A stretch of DNA of 64,000 nucleotides from Burkholderiaceae bacterium (GCA_023954035.1 JAMLIT010000017.1:1-64000); one strand, 5' to 3'. Numbered from the stretch's first letter, positions 9,944-19,075 are shown. The notes: generated by a model from the letters alone, not told the origin. Program-made: numbers and translations.

Positions 9944-11575
9944 CTACTCCCGCTCCTCGTCCACATCCGGCAGCGCAAGCTCGCCAGGCCCCGGCACAGC
10001 GATGCCTTGTGCCTCGGGCGCAGGCAAATCCTGCACGTCGCGCAGCCGCCGCTGAATGGCACGGGTGCGCACGTCCACCTGCTCGAAGCGCTTGGCAGCA
10101 GCGTCGATGGATTTCTTGGTGGCTTCGACCACCTCGCCGAACTTGCTGAATTCGGTTTTCACCGTGCCCAGCAGCGCCCAGACTTCGGACGATCGCTTCT
10201 CGATCGCCAGGGTCTTGAAGCCCATTTGCAGGCTGCTCAGCATGGCTGCCAGGTTGGCCGGACCGGTAATCATGACGCGGCAGTCGTTTTGCACCGCTTC
10301 GACCAGGCCGGGCCGGCGCATGACCTCGGCAAACAGGCCTTCGGACGGCAGGTAGAGCACGGCAAAGTCGGTGGTGTGCGGGGGCGAGACATATTTGGCA
10401 CAGATCTTCTTGGCTTCGAGGCGGATGGACGCCTCGAAGGCGTTGCCAGCGGAAGCGATGGCCGGTTTGTCCGCTGCCTCCTGGGCATCCTGCAGGCGCT
10501 GGTACTGCTCCACCGGGTACTTGGCATCGATGGGCAGCCAAACGGGCGCTTCGTGCGACTTGCCGGGCAGGCGGATTGCGTATTCCACCATTTCGTCGCT
10601 GCCCGGCACGGTCTTGATGTTGCGGCCAAACTGCTCGGGCGTGAGCACGTTGTCGATGATGGCGCCCAGCTGCATCTCGCCCCAGGTGCCGCGCGACTTC
10701 ACGTTGGTCATCACGCGCTTCAAGTCGCCCACGCTGCCGGCCAGGGTCTGCATCTCGCCCAGGCCCTTGTGCACCTGCTCCAGCCGCTCGCTCACCAGCT
10801 TGAAGGATTCGCCCAGGCGCTGCTCCAGCGTCGCGTGGAGCTTTTCGTCCACCGTGCGCCGCATTTCTTCCAGTTTGGTCGCGTTGTCGGTCTGGATGGC
10901 AGCCAGGCGCTCGTTGAGCGCCGTGCGCAACTGTTCGGCACTTTGCTGGCTGCCCTGCACCAGGCTGCTCAGCTGCTGGTGCACCGATTCCTGCAGCGAA
11001 GAGAACTGCGTACGCAGCTGCTGGCTGTTGTCACCGAGCTGGTCGCGTAGCGTGTTTGCCATACCGAGAAGCTGGGTGTGGATGTCGGCTTTGAGCGAAT
11101 CGAGCGATTGGCGCGTAGCCTGGGTCAGTGCCTCGAAGCGCTCCTGAATGCGCTCCTGGGCCTGCGCGCTGCTGTGCGCCAGCGCCTCGCGCGACTTCAC
11201 GCTCTCGGCGGCCAAGGCGCCGGTGGTCGCCACCAGTTCGGTGCGAAATGCCGCCAGCGTGACCGCCAATTCACCGCGCGCCTCCCGCGATTCCCCCACG
11301 GCCTGCGCCAGACGCTCGTCCACGGCTTTGCGCAGCGCCTCCTGCGCCGCGTGTGTGGTCTGGGTAAAGCCGCGAAGCTGCTGGCCCATGGCATCAAGTG
11401 CACCGTCGTTTTTGGCGACGGCCAATTGCGTGGCCAGGCCTGCCTGCTCCAACGCCTGCAGGCGCGCCAGCCATTCGGGCGGCAATTGCACGCGTGGCTG
11501 GCGCAGCAGCAATGCCAACAGCAGCAACAGCACCCCGGCCAGAGCGCCCAGGATGAGCCAGGTATCGGAACTCAT
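9944..11575 (-). CDS. rmuC: DNA recombination protein RmuC
   Basis: A 543-residue protein with one N-terminal membrane helix (about residues 6-26), a long coiled-coil region to about residue 270, and the RmuC nuclease-like core (NVKSRGTWGEMQLGAIIDN, PIDAKYPVEQYQRL, FAVLYLPSEGLFAEV). RmuC limits inversions between short inverted repeats in E. coli; biochemical activity is inferred from its PD-(D/E)XK-like fold. The ATG at 11573-11575 is the natural start. It converges on the LOG gene with a 15-base gap. Confidence 0.93.
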   Translation of the reverse strand: MSSDTWLILGALAGVLLLLLALLLRQPRVQLPPEWLARLQALEQAGLATQLAVAKNDGALDAMGQQLRGFTQTTHAAQEALRKAVDERLAQAVGESREARGELAVTLAAFRTELVATTGALAAESVKSREALAHSSAQAQERIQERFEALTQATRQSLDSLKADIHTQLLGMANTLRDQLGDNSQQLRTQFSSLQESVHQQLSSLVQGSQQSAEQLRTALNERLAAIQTDNATKLEEMRRTVDEKLHATLEQRLGESFKLVSERLEQVHKGLGEMQTLAGSVGDLKRVMTNVKSRGTWGEMQLGAIIDNVLTPEQFGRNIKTVPGSDEMVEYAIRLPGKSHEAPVWLPIDAKYPVEQYQRLQDAQEAADKPAIASAGNAFEASIRLEAKKICAKYVSPPHTTDFAVLYLPSEGLFAEVMRRPGLVEAVQNDCRVMITGPANLAAMLSSLQMGFKTLAIEKRSSEVWALLGTVKTEFSKFGEVVEATKKSIDAAAKRFEQVDVRTRAIQRRLRDVQDLPAPEAQGIAVPGPGELALPDVDEERE

Positions 11576-11582
11576 TTCACTG

Positions 11583-11632
11583 CATTTTTAATAGCTACCA
11601 ACGCATATAAATAAAGCGCCAGAGGCCAATTT
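11583..11632. repeat. Dispersed intergenic repeat (AGCGC / TAGCTA family)
   Basis: Contains AATAGCTACCAACGCATATA followed by AATAAAGCGCCAGAGGCC. The same word order (TAGCTA, then AAGCGC-like core, then AGAGGCC) recurs in other gaps of this window. It separates rmuC from the upstream dehydrogenase gene. Confidence 0.55.
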
Positions 11633-12631
11633 TTATCGAATTTTCTTATGCACCGGCGCGTTCACCGGGCTCGGCAATGGCTGCCCGGAAAAAAAGGCCA
11701 GCAGGTTGTCGGCGGCCTTGTCGGCCATGGCCCGGCGCGTCGCCAGGGTGGCACTGGCGATGTGCGGCGTGAGCACCATATTGGGTTGCGCCAGCAAGTC
11801 GGGATGCACGCGCGGCTCACCTTCAAACACGTCCAGACCGGCGGCAGCAATGCGGCGCGCGCGCAGGGCTGCGGCCAAGGCGGCATCGTCCACGATGCCA
11901 CCCCGGGCAATGTTGACCAGCGTGGCCGTGGGCTTCATGCGCGCAAGCTCGGCCGGCCCAATGGCGTGGTGCGACTCTGCGCTGTAGGGCAGCACCAGCA
12001 CCAGGTGGTCGCTCTGCGCCAGCAACTCGTCCTTGCTGACATACTGCGCGGCGCACTGCGCCTCCAGCGCGGGGCCCAGGCGGGAGCGGTTGTGGTAGAT
12101 CACCCGCATGCCAAAGCCGTGCGCCCCGCGCCGGGCAATGCCCTGGCCGATCCGTCCCATGCCCAGGATGCCCAGGGTGCTGCCGTGCACTTCGGCGCCG
12201 GCAAACAAGTCGTAGCGCCACTTGTTCCACTGGCCCGCGCGCAGGTAGTGCTCGGACTCGGTGATGCGCCTGGCCGTTGCCATGAGCAACGCAAAGCCAA
12301 AATCGGCCGTGGTTTCCGTCAGCACGTCGGGCGTGTTTGTCGCCTGCACGCCAGCGGCCGTCATGGCGTCGATGTCGAAATTGTTGAAACCCACTGCCAT
12401 GTTCGCCACCACGCGCAGCCGCGGGCAGGCGGCCAGCAACGCCGCGTCGATGCGTTCGGTGCCTGTCGTCAGTGCGCCGTCCTTGTCGGCCAAACAGCGC
12501 GCCAACTCGGCCGTGGTCAGAACCTCATCCTCCTGATGGGCCTCGACGTCGAATGCCTCGCGCAGGCGCTCGAGCACCTCGGGGAATACCGCGCGGGCGA
12601 CAAGGATACGGGGCCGCGGCGTCAGAACCAT
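11633..12631 (-). CDS. D-2-hydroxyacid dehydrogenase (glyoxylate/hydroxypyruvate reductase type)
   Basis: A 332-residue protein of the D-isomer-specific dehydrogenase family. It shows the NAD(P)-binding LGILGMGRIGQGIARRG, VNIARGGIVDDAAL with catalytic Arg, AGLDVFEGEPRVHP with Glu, and LTPHIASAT with catalytic His. Likely reaction: NAD(P)H reduction of glyoxylate or hydroxypyruvate; the exact substrate is not readable. The ATG at 12629-12631 overlaps the last 10 bases of the antiporter gene, indicating translational coupling. A longer in-frame start 48 bases upstream would sit deep in that gene and is less likely. Confidence 0.88.
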   Translation of the reverse strand: MVLTPRPRILVARAVFPEVLERLREAFDVEAHQEDEVLTTAELARCLADKDGALTTGTERIDAALLAACPRLRVVANMAVGFNNFDIDAMTAAGVQATNTPDVLTETTADFGFALLMATARRITESEHYLRAGQWNKWRYDLFAGAEVHGSTLGILGMGRIGQGIARRGAHGFGMRVIYHNRSRLGPALEAQCAAQYVSKDELLAQSDHLVLVLPYSAESHHAIGPAELARMKPTATLVNIARGGIVDDAALAAALRARRIAAAGLDVFEGEPRVHPDLLAQPNMVLTPHIASATLATRRAMADKAADNLLAFFSGQPLPSPVNAPVHKKIR

Positions 12632-14028
12632 ATGAAGGTGATGGCCACGAAGAGCGGCAGCAGGATGGCGCCGGACCACAGCATGTAGCCAAAGAAGCTG
12701 GGCATGTTGACGCCGCGGTCTTCCGCAATCGCCTTGACCATGAGGTTGGGCGCGTTGCCGATGTAGGTGTTGGCTCCCATGAACACGGCGCCGGCCGAGA
12801 TCGCCGCCAGCGTGGGGGCCAGCGTGGTCATCAGCGTGGCCGGATCGCCCCCTGCCGTGTTGAAGAACACCAGATAGGTCGGCGCGTTGTCAAGAAAGGA
12901 CGAAAGCACCCCCGTAGCCCAAAAGTACATCGCCGGCAAGGGTTCCCCGCTCGGACCCGTCACGGCGCTGACGACGGCGCCAAACGGTCCGCTCACACCC
13001 GCCTTGAGCATGGCAATCACCGGGATGATGGTAAGGAAAATGCCGGCAAAGAGCTTGGCCACTTCCTGCATGGGTGCCCAGCCAAACTGGTTGGCTTCAT
13101 GCACGCGCGCCGGCGTGATCCACAGCGAGAGCCCGGTGACCACCAGCAAGCCGAGGTCGCGCACGATACCGGGCAAGCCGACCTCGGTGCCGGCAATGTT
13201 GAAGACCACCGAAGACTTCCAGAAACCACTGAGCAGCACCAGGCCCACCACAGCGCCCAGAAGCACAAAGTTGAGCTTGCCGTCAAAGCCGATACCGCGC
13301 GTGTCGGGCGTCGGGTCGGGCGCTGCCGTTTCGCCGCTTCGATGAAAGAACCAGGTGTCGATGGCAAAGAACAAGGCCAGCAACACGCCGACGAGGAACA
13401 AGGTTTCCGGAAAAATGTGGCTCACCGTCCAGAAAAAATCCACGCCCTTCAAGAAACCGAGAAACAGCGGCGGGTCGCCCAGGGGCGTGAGCGAGCCGCC
13501 GGCGTTGGAGACGATGAAGATGAAGAACACGACGACATGCGCCTTGTGCGTGCGGTTGTCGTTGGCGCGAATCAGTGGGCGAATCAGGAGCATCGACGCG
13601 CCCGTGGTTCCCATGAAACTTGCCAGCACCGCGCCAATGGCCAGAATGGCGGTATTGAGCATGGGGCTGCCATGCAGGTTGCCGCGGATGTAGATGCCGC
13701 CGGCCACCGTGAACAAGGCCGTCAACAAAATCACGAACGGCAGGTATTCGGCCAACAAGGCATGCACCAGGCTCACGCCGGCCGCGCCACCCCCAAAAAC
13801 CAGTGCAAACGGCACGAAGAACGCGAGCCCCCAGGCTGCTGCGACCTTTCCATAGTGGTGGTGCCAGAAGATGGGTGCCAGCAAGGGCATCACCGCAATC
13901 GACAGCAGCAGCCCGGCAAACGGCACGCCCCACCACAGTGCCAGCGCTGCACCGTCGAGCTCGGCGGCGTGCGCCAGTGTGGGCAGCACCAGAAAAGCGA
14001 GCAGAGCGCCTCTGCGCAGAAATGTCAT
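12622..14028 (-). CDS. nhaD: NhaD-type Na+/H+ antiporter
   Basis: A 468-residue polytopic protein starting at MTFLRRGALLAF, which looks like a cleavable or first hydrophobic segment. About 12 hydrophobic stretches follow, with NhaD/ion-transporter signatures MGTTGASMLLIRPLI, VSNAGGSLTPLGDPPLFLGF, SSFLDNAPTYLVFF and GANTYIGNAPNLMVKAIAE. Family role: sodium (lithium) export in exchange for protons. It precedes and overlaps the hydroxyacid dehydrogenase gene. A strong RBS-like GGGAGACC precedes the chosen ATG. Confidence 0.9.
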   Translation of the reverse strand: MTFLRRGALLAFLVLPTLAHAAELDGAALALWWGVPFAGLLLSIAVMPLLAPIFWHHHYGKVAAAWGLAFFVPFALVFGGGAAGVSLVHALLAEYLPFVILLTALFTVAGGIYIRGNLHGSPMLNTAILAIGAVLASFMGTTGASMLLIRPLIRANDNRTHKAHVVVFFIFIVSNAGGSLTPLGDPPLFLGFLKGVDFFWTVSHIFPETLFLVGVLLALFFAIDTWFFHRSGETAAPDPTPDTRGIGFDGKLNFVLLGAVVGLVLLSGFWKSSVVFNIAGTEVGLPGIVRDLGLLVVTGLSLWITPARVHEANQFGWAPMQEVAKLFAGIFLTIIPVIAMLKAGVSGPFGAVVSAVTGPSGEPLPAMYFWATGVLSSFLDNAPTYLVFFNTAGGDPATLMTTLAPTLAAISAGAVFMGANTYIGNAPNLMVKAIAEDRGVNMPSFFGYMLWSGAILLPLFVAITFIWF

Positions 14029-14060
14029 GGCTTGGTCTCCCTTGGTGTTATTCAAGAAAC

Positions 14061-14084
14061 CGCGCTGCGCGATGGCGCAGCGCG
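14061..14084 (-). promoter_or_regulatory. Hairpin in the leader of nhaD
   Basis: Perfect 10-bp arms CGCGCTGCGC / GCGCAGCGCG with a GATG loop lie 33 bases upstream of the nhaD start. There is no following T-run on the gene strand, so it is more likely a leader structure than a terminator. Function unknown. Confidence 0.4.
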
Positions 14085-14116
14085 ATGGCACCGCCAAGTG
14101 TAGGCGGCCGTGGTAC

Positions 14117-14572
14117 TTACGCCCGTTGCAGCAGCGCGAGGACAGCTTGCAGAGACGCAGGAAGCAGCACCGGCTTGCGCGTCTGGCGATCCACGTAGAC
14201 GTGGACGAAATGGCCTGCTGCTGCCGTCAGCGCCCCGTCCTGCGCAAACAGGCCGACCTCGTAGCGCACGCTGGAGCGGCCCAGGTGCGCCACGCGGATG
14301 CCGGCATCAATCTGCTGCGGAAAGGCCAGCGGCGCAAAGTAATTGCACTGTGTCTCGACAACCAGTCCAATGGTCTGGCCCGCGTGGATGTCGAGCGCGC
14401 CTGCTTCGATCAAATGCGCGTTGACCGCCGTATCGAACCAGCTGTAATAGACGACATTGTTGACGTGGCCGTACACATCGTTGTCCATCCAGCGCGTGCT
14501 GATGCTGCGAAAGACCCGGTACGCACTGCGCGGCTCAGGCGCCGCGCGGGAAGGAGAGGCGTTGGAACTCAT
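14117..14572 (-). CDS. Acyl-CoA thioesterase, 4-hydroxybenzoyl-CoA thioesterase (hot-dog) family
   Basis: A 151-residue single hot-dog domain protein. The signature STRWMDNDVYGHVNNVVYYSWFD contains the catalytic-type Asp (DxDxxGHxNN) of the 4HBT/YbgC group. Start chosen at MSSNASPSRAAPEP; an upstream in-frame extension of 30 codons lacks family similarity. It hydrolyses acyl-CoA thioesters; specificity unknown. It stands divergent from the phasin gene, a context that fits acyl-CoA metabolism. Confidence 0.85.
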   Translation of the reverse strand: MSSNASPSRAAPEPRSAYRVFRSISTRWMDNDVYGHVNNVVYYSWFDTAVNAHLIEAGALDIHAGQTIGLVVETQCNYFAPLAFPQQIDAGIRVAHLGRSSVRYEVGLFAQDGALTAAAGHFVHVYVDRQTRKPVLLPASLQAVLALLQRA

Positions 14573-14653
14573 GGGGCGACATTCTGCCAGCCACCTTTTT
14601 TGCGCAGGCGACAAGGGCTTTGCGCCTGCTGAAACGCACTCAGGTGTTTCAGT

Positions 14654-14778
14654 ATGTTGCAATGCAGCAAAAATACTTGCAATTGCACGGGATTACCCTA
14701 AAATAGCGCTCATGCTGCACTGCAACATGCCATCCGGAATGACCAGCGCAGATATTTCGAGTCCCGTTTTTTCGGGAC
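14654..14778 (+). promoter_or_regulatory. Promoter and TGCA-rich control region of the phasin gene
   Basis: A sigma70-like promoter is visible: TTGCAA (14677-14682), 16-base spacer, TAAAAT (14699-14704). It is surrounded by TTGCAATGCAGCA, TTGCAATTGCA and TGCTGCACTGCAACA, giving several overlapping TGCA palindromes before and after the -10. PhaR repressors of polyhydroxyalkanoate genes bind TGC/GCA-rich sites, so PhaR control is plausible. A GTCCCG-T6-CGGGAC hairpin occupies 14761-14778 in the leader. Confidence 0.6.
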
Positions 14779-14803
14779 CCTTACATCGACTGGAGAAAAT
14801 GAC

Positions 14804-15352
14804 ATGTCCCTGACCCCTGAACAAATCCTCGCCGCACACAAGGCCAATATCGAAACCCTGTTTGGCCTGACCAACAAGGCCTTCGAAGGCATGGAAAAGC
14901 TGGTGGAACTGAACCTCACGGCCTCGCGTGCCGCGCTGAACGAAGCTGCTGCGCATACCCGCGCCGTGCTGAGCGTGAAGGACGCGCAAGAACTGGTCGC
15001 CCTGCAGGCAAGCCTGTTCCAGCCCCTGGCGGAAAAGGCTGCTTCTTACAGCCGCCACCTCTACGACATCGCTTCGGGCACCGGCAACGAGTTTGGCAAT
15101 GCCATGCAAGCCCAGACGGCCGAAGCCCAGAAGAACTTCACCGACCTCGTCGAGACGGCATCCAAGAATGCTCCGGCTGGCTCGGAAACCGCCGTTGCCG
15201 TCATGAAAAGCGCCGTCTCGGCCGCCAACAATGCTTTTGAGTCGGTGCAAAAGGCCGTCAAGCAAGCGACCGACGCTGCCGAAGCCAATTTCAACGCCGT
15301 GGCCGCCACAGCCTCGGAAGCTGCCAAGTCTGCTGCTCCCCGCAAGCGTTGA
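14804..15352 (+). CDS. phaP: Phasin (polyhydroxyalkanoate granule-associated protein)
   Basis: A 182-residue Ala-rich, largely helical protein with the phasin opening [36 protein letters not shown] and amphipathic repeats, ending in a lysine/arginine tail (AAPRKR). Phasins coat storage granules and influence their size. It has its own promoter and a strong terminator 42 bases after the stop, so it is monocistronic. RBS TGGAG lies upstream of the ATG. Confidence 0.93.
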   Translation: MSLTPEQILAAHKANIETLFGLTNKAFEGMEKLVELNLTASRAALNEAAAHTRAVLSVKDAQELVALQASLFQPLAEKAASYSRHLYDIASGTGNEFGNAMQAQTAEAQKNFTDLVETASKNAPAGSETAVAVMKSAVSAANNAFESVQKAVKQATDAAEANFNAVAATASEAAKSAAPRKR

Positions 15353-15393
15353 TTTGCACCCGGCGGCGCACGCGCCGCTTTGGTCTGCAGCGC

Positions 15394-15423
15394 AAAAAGG
15401 CCCGACATGTCGGGCCTTTTTTT
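15394..15423 (+). terminator. Rho-independent terminator of phaP
   Basis: Perfect 14-bp inverted repeat (AAAAAGGCCCGACA / TGTCGGGCCTTTTT) running into a T-tract. The A-tract on the other side would also let it terminate minus-strand transcripts. Confidence 0.9.
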
Positions 15424-15537
15424 ATCAGCCATTGGCGCGGAATGCATTTGCCACCATGTCGACTCCGTTTTTTTCCAATAGATAGGAATGCGTCGCGTTT
15501 GCGTTATCATCCATTTTTCACTTGCATCCCATTCACA

Positions 15538-16596
15538 ATGAAGCCAAACGCCCTTTTCCGCTGGATGGCGCCGCTGATGGTGCTGGCTGGTCTGGCCGCA
15601 TCCGCGCATGCCGAAGAAGCCGTTGTCAACCTGTATTCCGCTCGCCACTACGCAAGCGACGAAGCCCTGTACGCCGGGTTCACCAAAGCCACTGGCATCA
15701 AGGTCAATCGCGTGGACGCAGACGACGCGGGCATCATTGCCCGATTAAAGGCCGAAGGCGAAGCCTCGCCGGCCGACGTGATCCTGCTGGTGGACGCCGC
15801 GCGCCTGTACCGTGGCGAAAAGGAAGGACTCTTCAAACCTATCCAGTCCAAAGCACTCAACAGCGCCATTCCGGAAAACCTGCGCAGCCAGCCGGCAGCC
15901 GACGGCGGCATTTCATGGTTTGGCTTGTCGACGCGCGCCCGCATCATCGTCTACAACAAGGCCAAGGTGCAGCGGGACGACGTGGATACCTACGAGGAGC
16001 TTGCCGATCCCAAGAACAAGGGCAAGCTGTGCATCCGATCCGGCTCCCATCCCTACAACCTGAGCCTGTTCGGCGCAGTCAACGAGCACCTTGGACCCGA
16101 GAAAACAGAGGCCTGGCTCAAGGGCGTGGTCGCCAACCTGGCGCGCGACCCCAAGGGCGGCGACACCGACCAGATCAAGGCAGTAGCCTCGGGCGAATGC
16201 GACATTGCGGTGACCAACAGCTACTATCTGGCACGCCTGATGCGCTCCTCCAAGCCTGAAGATGTGGCAGTGGCCAACAAGGTCGGCGCGGTGTTTCCCA
16301 ACCAGCAAAGCTGGGGCACGCATATGAACATTGCCGGCGGAGCAGTGGCGCGCCATGCCAAGCACCCGGAAAACGCCGTGCGCTTCCTGGAATACCTCGC
16401 CACCCCGCAAGCACAGAACCACTTTGCCAATGGCAACAACGAGTGGCCAGCCGCCAAGGGCATTGAACTGGAAAACCCCGCGCTGCAGGCCATGGCGGGA
16501 GGCAAGCCCTTCAAAAGCGAAACCATCCCGATCAGCGCCGTGGGCGCGCACGTGGGCGCGGTACAGCAAATGCTCGATCGCGCAGGCTTCAAGTAA
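15538..16596 (+). CDS. Fe(3+) ABC transporter substrate-binding protein (FutA/FbpA type)
   Basis: A 352-residue periplasmic protein with signal peptide [25 protein letters not shown]. The mature start [20 protein letters not shown] matches iron-binding FutA/FbpA proteins, as do [17 protein letters not shown], where the tyrosine pair provides iron ligands, and [24 protein letters not shown]. It captures ferric iron in the periplasm. No permease or ATPase gene is adjacent, so partners lie elsewhere. The start at 15538 directly precedes the signal peptide. A weak Fur-like TTATCATCCATT lies 29 bases upstream; not enough to call a Fur box. Confidence 0.9.
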   Translation: MKPNALFRWMAPLMVLAGLAASAHAEEAVVNLYSARHYASDEALYAGFTKATGIKVNRVDADDAGIIARLKAEGEASPADVILLVDAARLYRGEKEGLFKPIQSKALNSAIPENLRSQPAADGGISWFGLSTRARIIVYNKAKVQRDDVDTYEELADPKNKGKLCIRSGSHPYNLSLFGAVNEHLGPEKTEAWLKGVVANLARDPKGGDTDQIKAVASGECDIAVTNSYYLARLMRSSKPEDVAVANKVGAVFPNQQSWGTHMNIAGGAVARHAKHPENAVRFLEYLATPQAQNHFANGNNEWPAAKGIELENPALQAMAGGKPFKSETIPISAVGAHVGAVQQMLDRAGFK

Positions 16597-16613
16597 TCAG
16601 CCAGCGCGTTCCG

Positions 16614-16648
16614 AAAAGCCGCTTCGAATGCAGAGGCGGCTTTTTTTT
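16614..16648 (+). terminator. Rho-independent terminator after the iron-binding protein gene
   Basis: AAAAGCCGC ... GCGGCTTTT stem (extendable with one G-U pair) followed by eight T residues, 17 bases after the stop codon. Confidence 0.88.
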
Positions 16649-16670
16649 CCTCTATCGACTTCCCTCATAA

Positions 16671-16686
16671 TTGACGTTTACGTCAA
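16671..16686. promoter_or_regulatory. Palindromic operator upstream of the short-chain dehydrogenase gene
   Basis: TTGACGTTTACGTCAA has perfect 7-bp arms separated by TT and lies 23 bases upstream of the start codon. From memory it resembles sites of LiuR, a MerR-type regulator of branched-chain amino-acid and acyl-CoA degradation genes in proteobacteria. No regulator gene lies nearby, so assignment is inference. Confidence 0.5.
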
Positions 16687-16708
16687 CGTCACATACAGGA
16701 GAGCGGGC

Positions 16709-17467
<759 letters not shown>

Positions 17468-17492
17468 CCGCCTGGCTCCTCGCCAAACGAAA

Positions 17493-17523
17493 AAGCCCCG
17501 TAATTCAATGAATTACGGGACTT
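17493..17523 (+). terminator. Terminator-like hairpin at the edge of the integrase relic
   Basis: Near-perfect inverted repeat: AAAGCCCCGTAATTCA pairs with TGAATTACGGGACTTT (one mismatch, one-base centre). It lies 26 bases after the dehydrogenase stop. It may terminate that transcript, but it also overlaps the first readable codons of the decayed integrase, so it could be part of the element's original end. Confidence 0.5.
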
Positions 17524-18009
17524 TGTGGGATACCGACACGCCTGCCCTCGCCCTGGGCTCGAAACCGACGGGGCCGTAACACCTACGTCTTTCAATCGCG
17601 CCCGCACCGGGACACCATCCGTATCTACATCGGCACCGCTGCCGAATAAACCCTTGAGGCCGCTCGCACGAAGGCGCAGGGATTGAAGACGATGGTGGAC
17701 AGTGGCACCGATCCCCGCGAGGTTGATCGCCAGCAACAGGCTGCCCGCACAGCCGAGAAGCTTGCCGCTGCCGTGCAAGCTTTGACCGTGGGCGAGGTTT
17801 GGGCTGCGTACTTCGAAGCCCGCCGCCCGCACTGGGGCGACCGCCACTACAAAGAACACCTCTTGCTGGTCAAGCCCGGTGGCGTGCCATCCAAGCGGGC
17901 TGCCGGTGGAATGACTGCGCCGGGCCGTGCTGAGTGCTGCCGGATTGCATTTGGCTGTGACACGGCAGGACAGCGCCCACGCTTGACCATTTCACGCGGC
18001 CGGGACTAG
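17493..18009 (+). pseudogene. Decayed tyrosine-recombinase integrase (N-terminal part)
   Basis: Successive frames read as a P4-type integrase N-terminus. First comes NYGTLWDTDTPALALGSKP, then a frameshift near 17575. The reading continues as NTYVFQSRPHRDTIRIYIG, meets an in-frame TAA at 17647-17649, and resumes as TLEAARTKAQGLKTMVDSG and TDPREVDRQQQAARTAEK. The piece ends around KEHLLLVKPGGVPSKRA, and the catalytic domain (Arg, His, Tyr) is absent. At least one frameshift, one nonsense codon and a C-terminal deletion make it dead. It lies directly after the SDR gene and marks the left edge of an older integrative element. Confidence 0.85.
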
Positions 18010-18154
18010 GGCGATTGCCGGAAATCCAGCACTTAAGAAAACGATAATTCGATAGATTTATTCGGTATTTCCGGTGGCCGATGGCCTTCGTTGATTGATA
18101 GCCCCCCTCTAGGGCTCGACAGCAATGGCCGTATGAAAAGAATGGGACTCCATA

Positions 18155-18171
18155 ACAGCCGACCCGGCTGT
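18155..18171. promoter_or_regulatory. Inverted repeat upstream of the AlpA-like pseudogene
   Basis: ACAGCCGACCCGGCTGT has perfect 7-bp arms with a 3-base centre and lies 16 bases before the start codon. It may be the former operator of the excisionase/regulator gene. Confidence 0.4.
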
Positions 18172-18187
18172 GATCCTGGAGCAACCC

Positions 18188-18442
18188 ATGGATGCGTCCA
18201 CCCACCAAAGCACCGAAACACGCCGCGCAGCTACTGACCCCCAGAAATTCCCGCCGCTGAAAACTGGTCAACCGTCCCCAGTGCCGACCGAGCAGGCTGC
18301 GTACTACCTCAACCGCCGTCCGCAAACACTTCGTGGCTGGGCCATGAATTCTGGGACCGGGCCGGTTCCCTGCATTCGTATTAACGGTCGCCTGGCCTGA
18401 AGCGTGGTGGAACTGCGCCGCGTGTTGGGGCAGCTGAAATGA
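18188..18442 (+). pseudogene. AlpA-like excisionase/regulator interrupted by one stop codon
   Basis: From ATG 18188 the frame reads an HTH-like protein (VPTEQAAYYLNRRPQTLRGW, then PCIRINGRLA), hits TGA at 18398-18400, and continues in the same frame as SVVELRRVLGQLK to a second stop. In this family the position after RLA is normally Trp (INGRLAW...), so a single TGG to TGA change explains the break. Read through, it would be about 84 residues. It follows the integrase relic as alpA genes do in P4-like elements and phage satellites. Confidence 0.75.
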
Positions 18443-18859
18443 CCGCCGCCATCAACCACTTGCTGCTGCGGGTCGGGTACGCAGCGCCTTCTCGCTGGTT
18501 TCGCAAGGGGCGTCGTACATGATCGCTCAAGGCCACCACCGACATTCTTGGCGCCATCCAGGTAACGCTTGGCTATGAGCCGCAGCATCTGGAGCCGGGC
18601 CGATTTTGCCGCTTTGGTCCGCGCAAATCTGGCTGGGCCAAACGGTTCGCTGACTGCCTTGGTGGCGTGTTTGGCGACTACCGTCAGAACCTCAGCCGGG
18701 ACCGGAGCGCCCGCCAAGCGCGGCAACAGTCACCTGCCGAAAATGGCGGCAATGCGCAGTCACGTCGAGCAGGCCGCTCGTGAGCGCGAAGCAGAACAAC
18801 GAGCTCAGTGGGTCAAAAATGCCGAGCGCAATGCCGCTCATACACACCAAGAAATCTGA
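18439..18859 (+). pseudogene. Frameshifted N-terminal fragment of a phage/satellite primase
   Basis: One frame reads TTDILGAIQVTLGYEPQHLE, PGRFCRFGPRKSGWAKRF and GGVFGDYRQNLSRDRSARQ, typical of the N-terminal region of TOPRIM primases carried by integrative elements. It stops at 18781, while a neighbouring frame continues with AREREAEQRAQWVKNAERN, the helical linker that follows in such primases. The TOPRIM domain is missing. Together with the integrase and AlpA relics it defines a decayed element with the order int-alpA-primase. Confidence 0.7.
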
Positions 18860-18919
18860 GGCGCCCGTGTCTCGAATGGCCGCTATCGAGTTGGTGCTGC
18901 AGGCCTCAATTTGGGCAAT

Positions 18920-18940
18920 TTGCCTACAGATTGCCTACAG
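18920..18940. repeat. Tandem 11-base repeat near the relic/island junction
   Basis: TTGCCTACAGA is followed at once by TTGCCTACAG, flanked by two copies of CAGGCCTC. Tandem short repeats close to an attachment core are typical of integrase arm-binding sites and could belong to the relic element. Confidence 0.4.
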
Positions 18941-18999
18941 GCCTCCAAAAAGCAAAAAGGTTTGCTGCAAACTTTATAGCAACAAACCCTTGCACGTAC

Positions 19000-19018
19000 T
19001 GGCGGGAGGGTGTCATTC
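19000..19018 (+). other. Possible left attachment site (degenerate copy of tRNA-Ser 3' end)
   Basis: TGGCGGGAGGGTGTCATTC aligns in the same orientation with the plus-strand copy of the tRNA-Ser 3' end at 28754-28773 (TGGCGGAGAGGGTGGGATTC). It has one missing base and two mismatches. It lies at the expected left boundary of the element, just outside the arm-type repeats at 19076. The match is imperfect, so this is a candidate only. Confidence 0.45.
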
Positions 19019-19075
19019 ACAAAAATGCTTGAAACCCGCATGAATGCTGGATTCTTGCTTTCGACTTCTCAGAAA

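Noticed and set aside
12632-12679. N-terminal extension of the 2-hydroxyacid dehydrogenase
   Set aside because: The added residues (RRHPAAALRGHH) lie inside the nhaD gene and do not resemble the family's start.
15480-15537. Fur box upstream of the iron-binding protein gene
   Set aside because: Only a partial match (TTATCATCCATT) is visible and no 19-bp dyad can be built; left as a remark.
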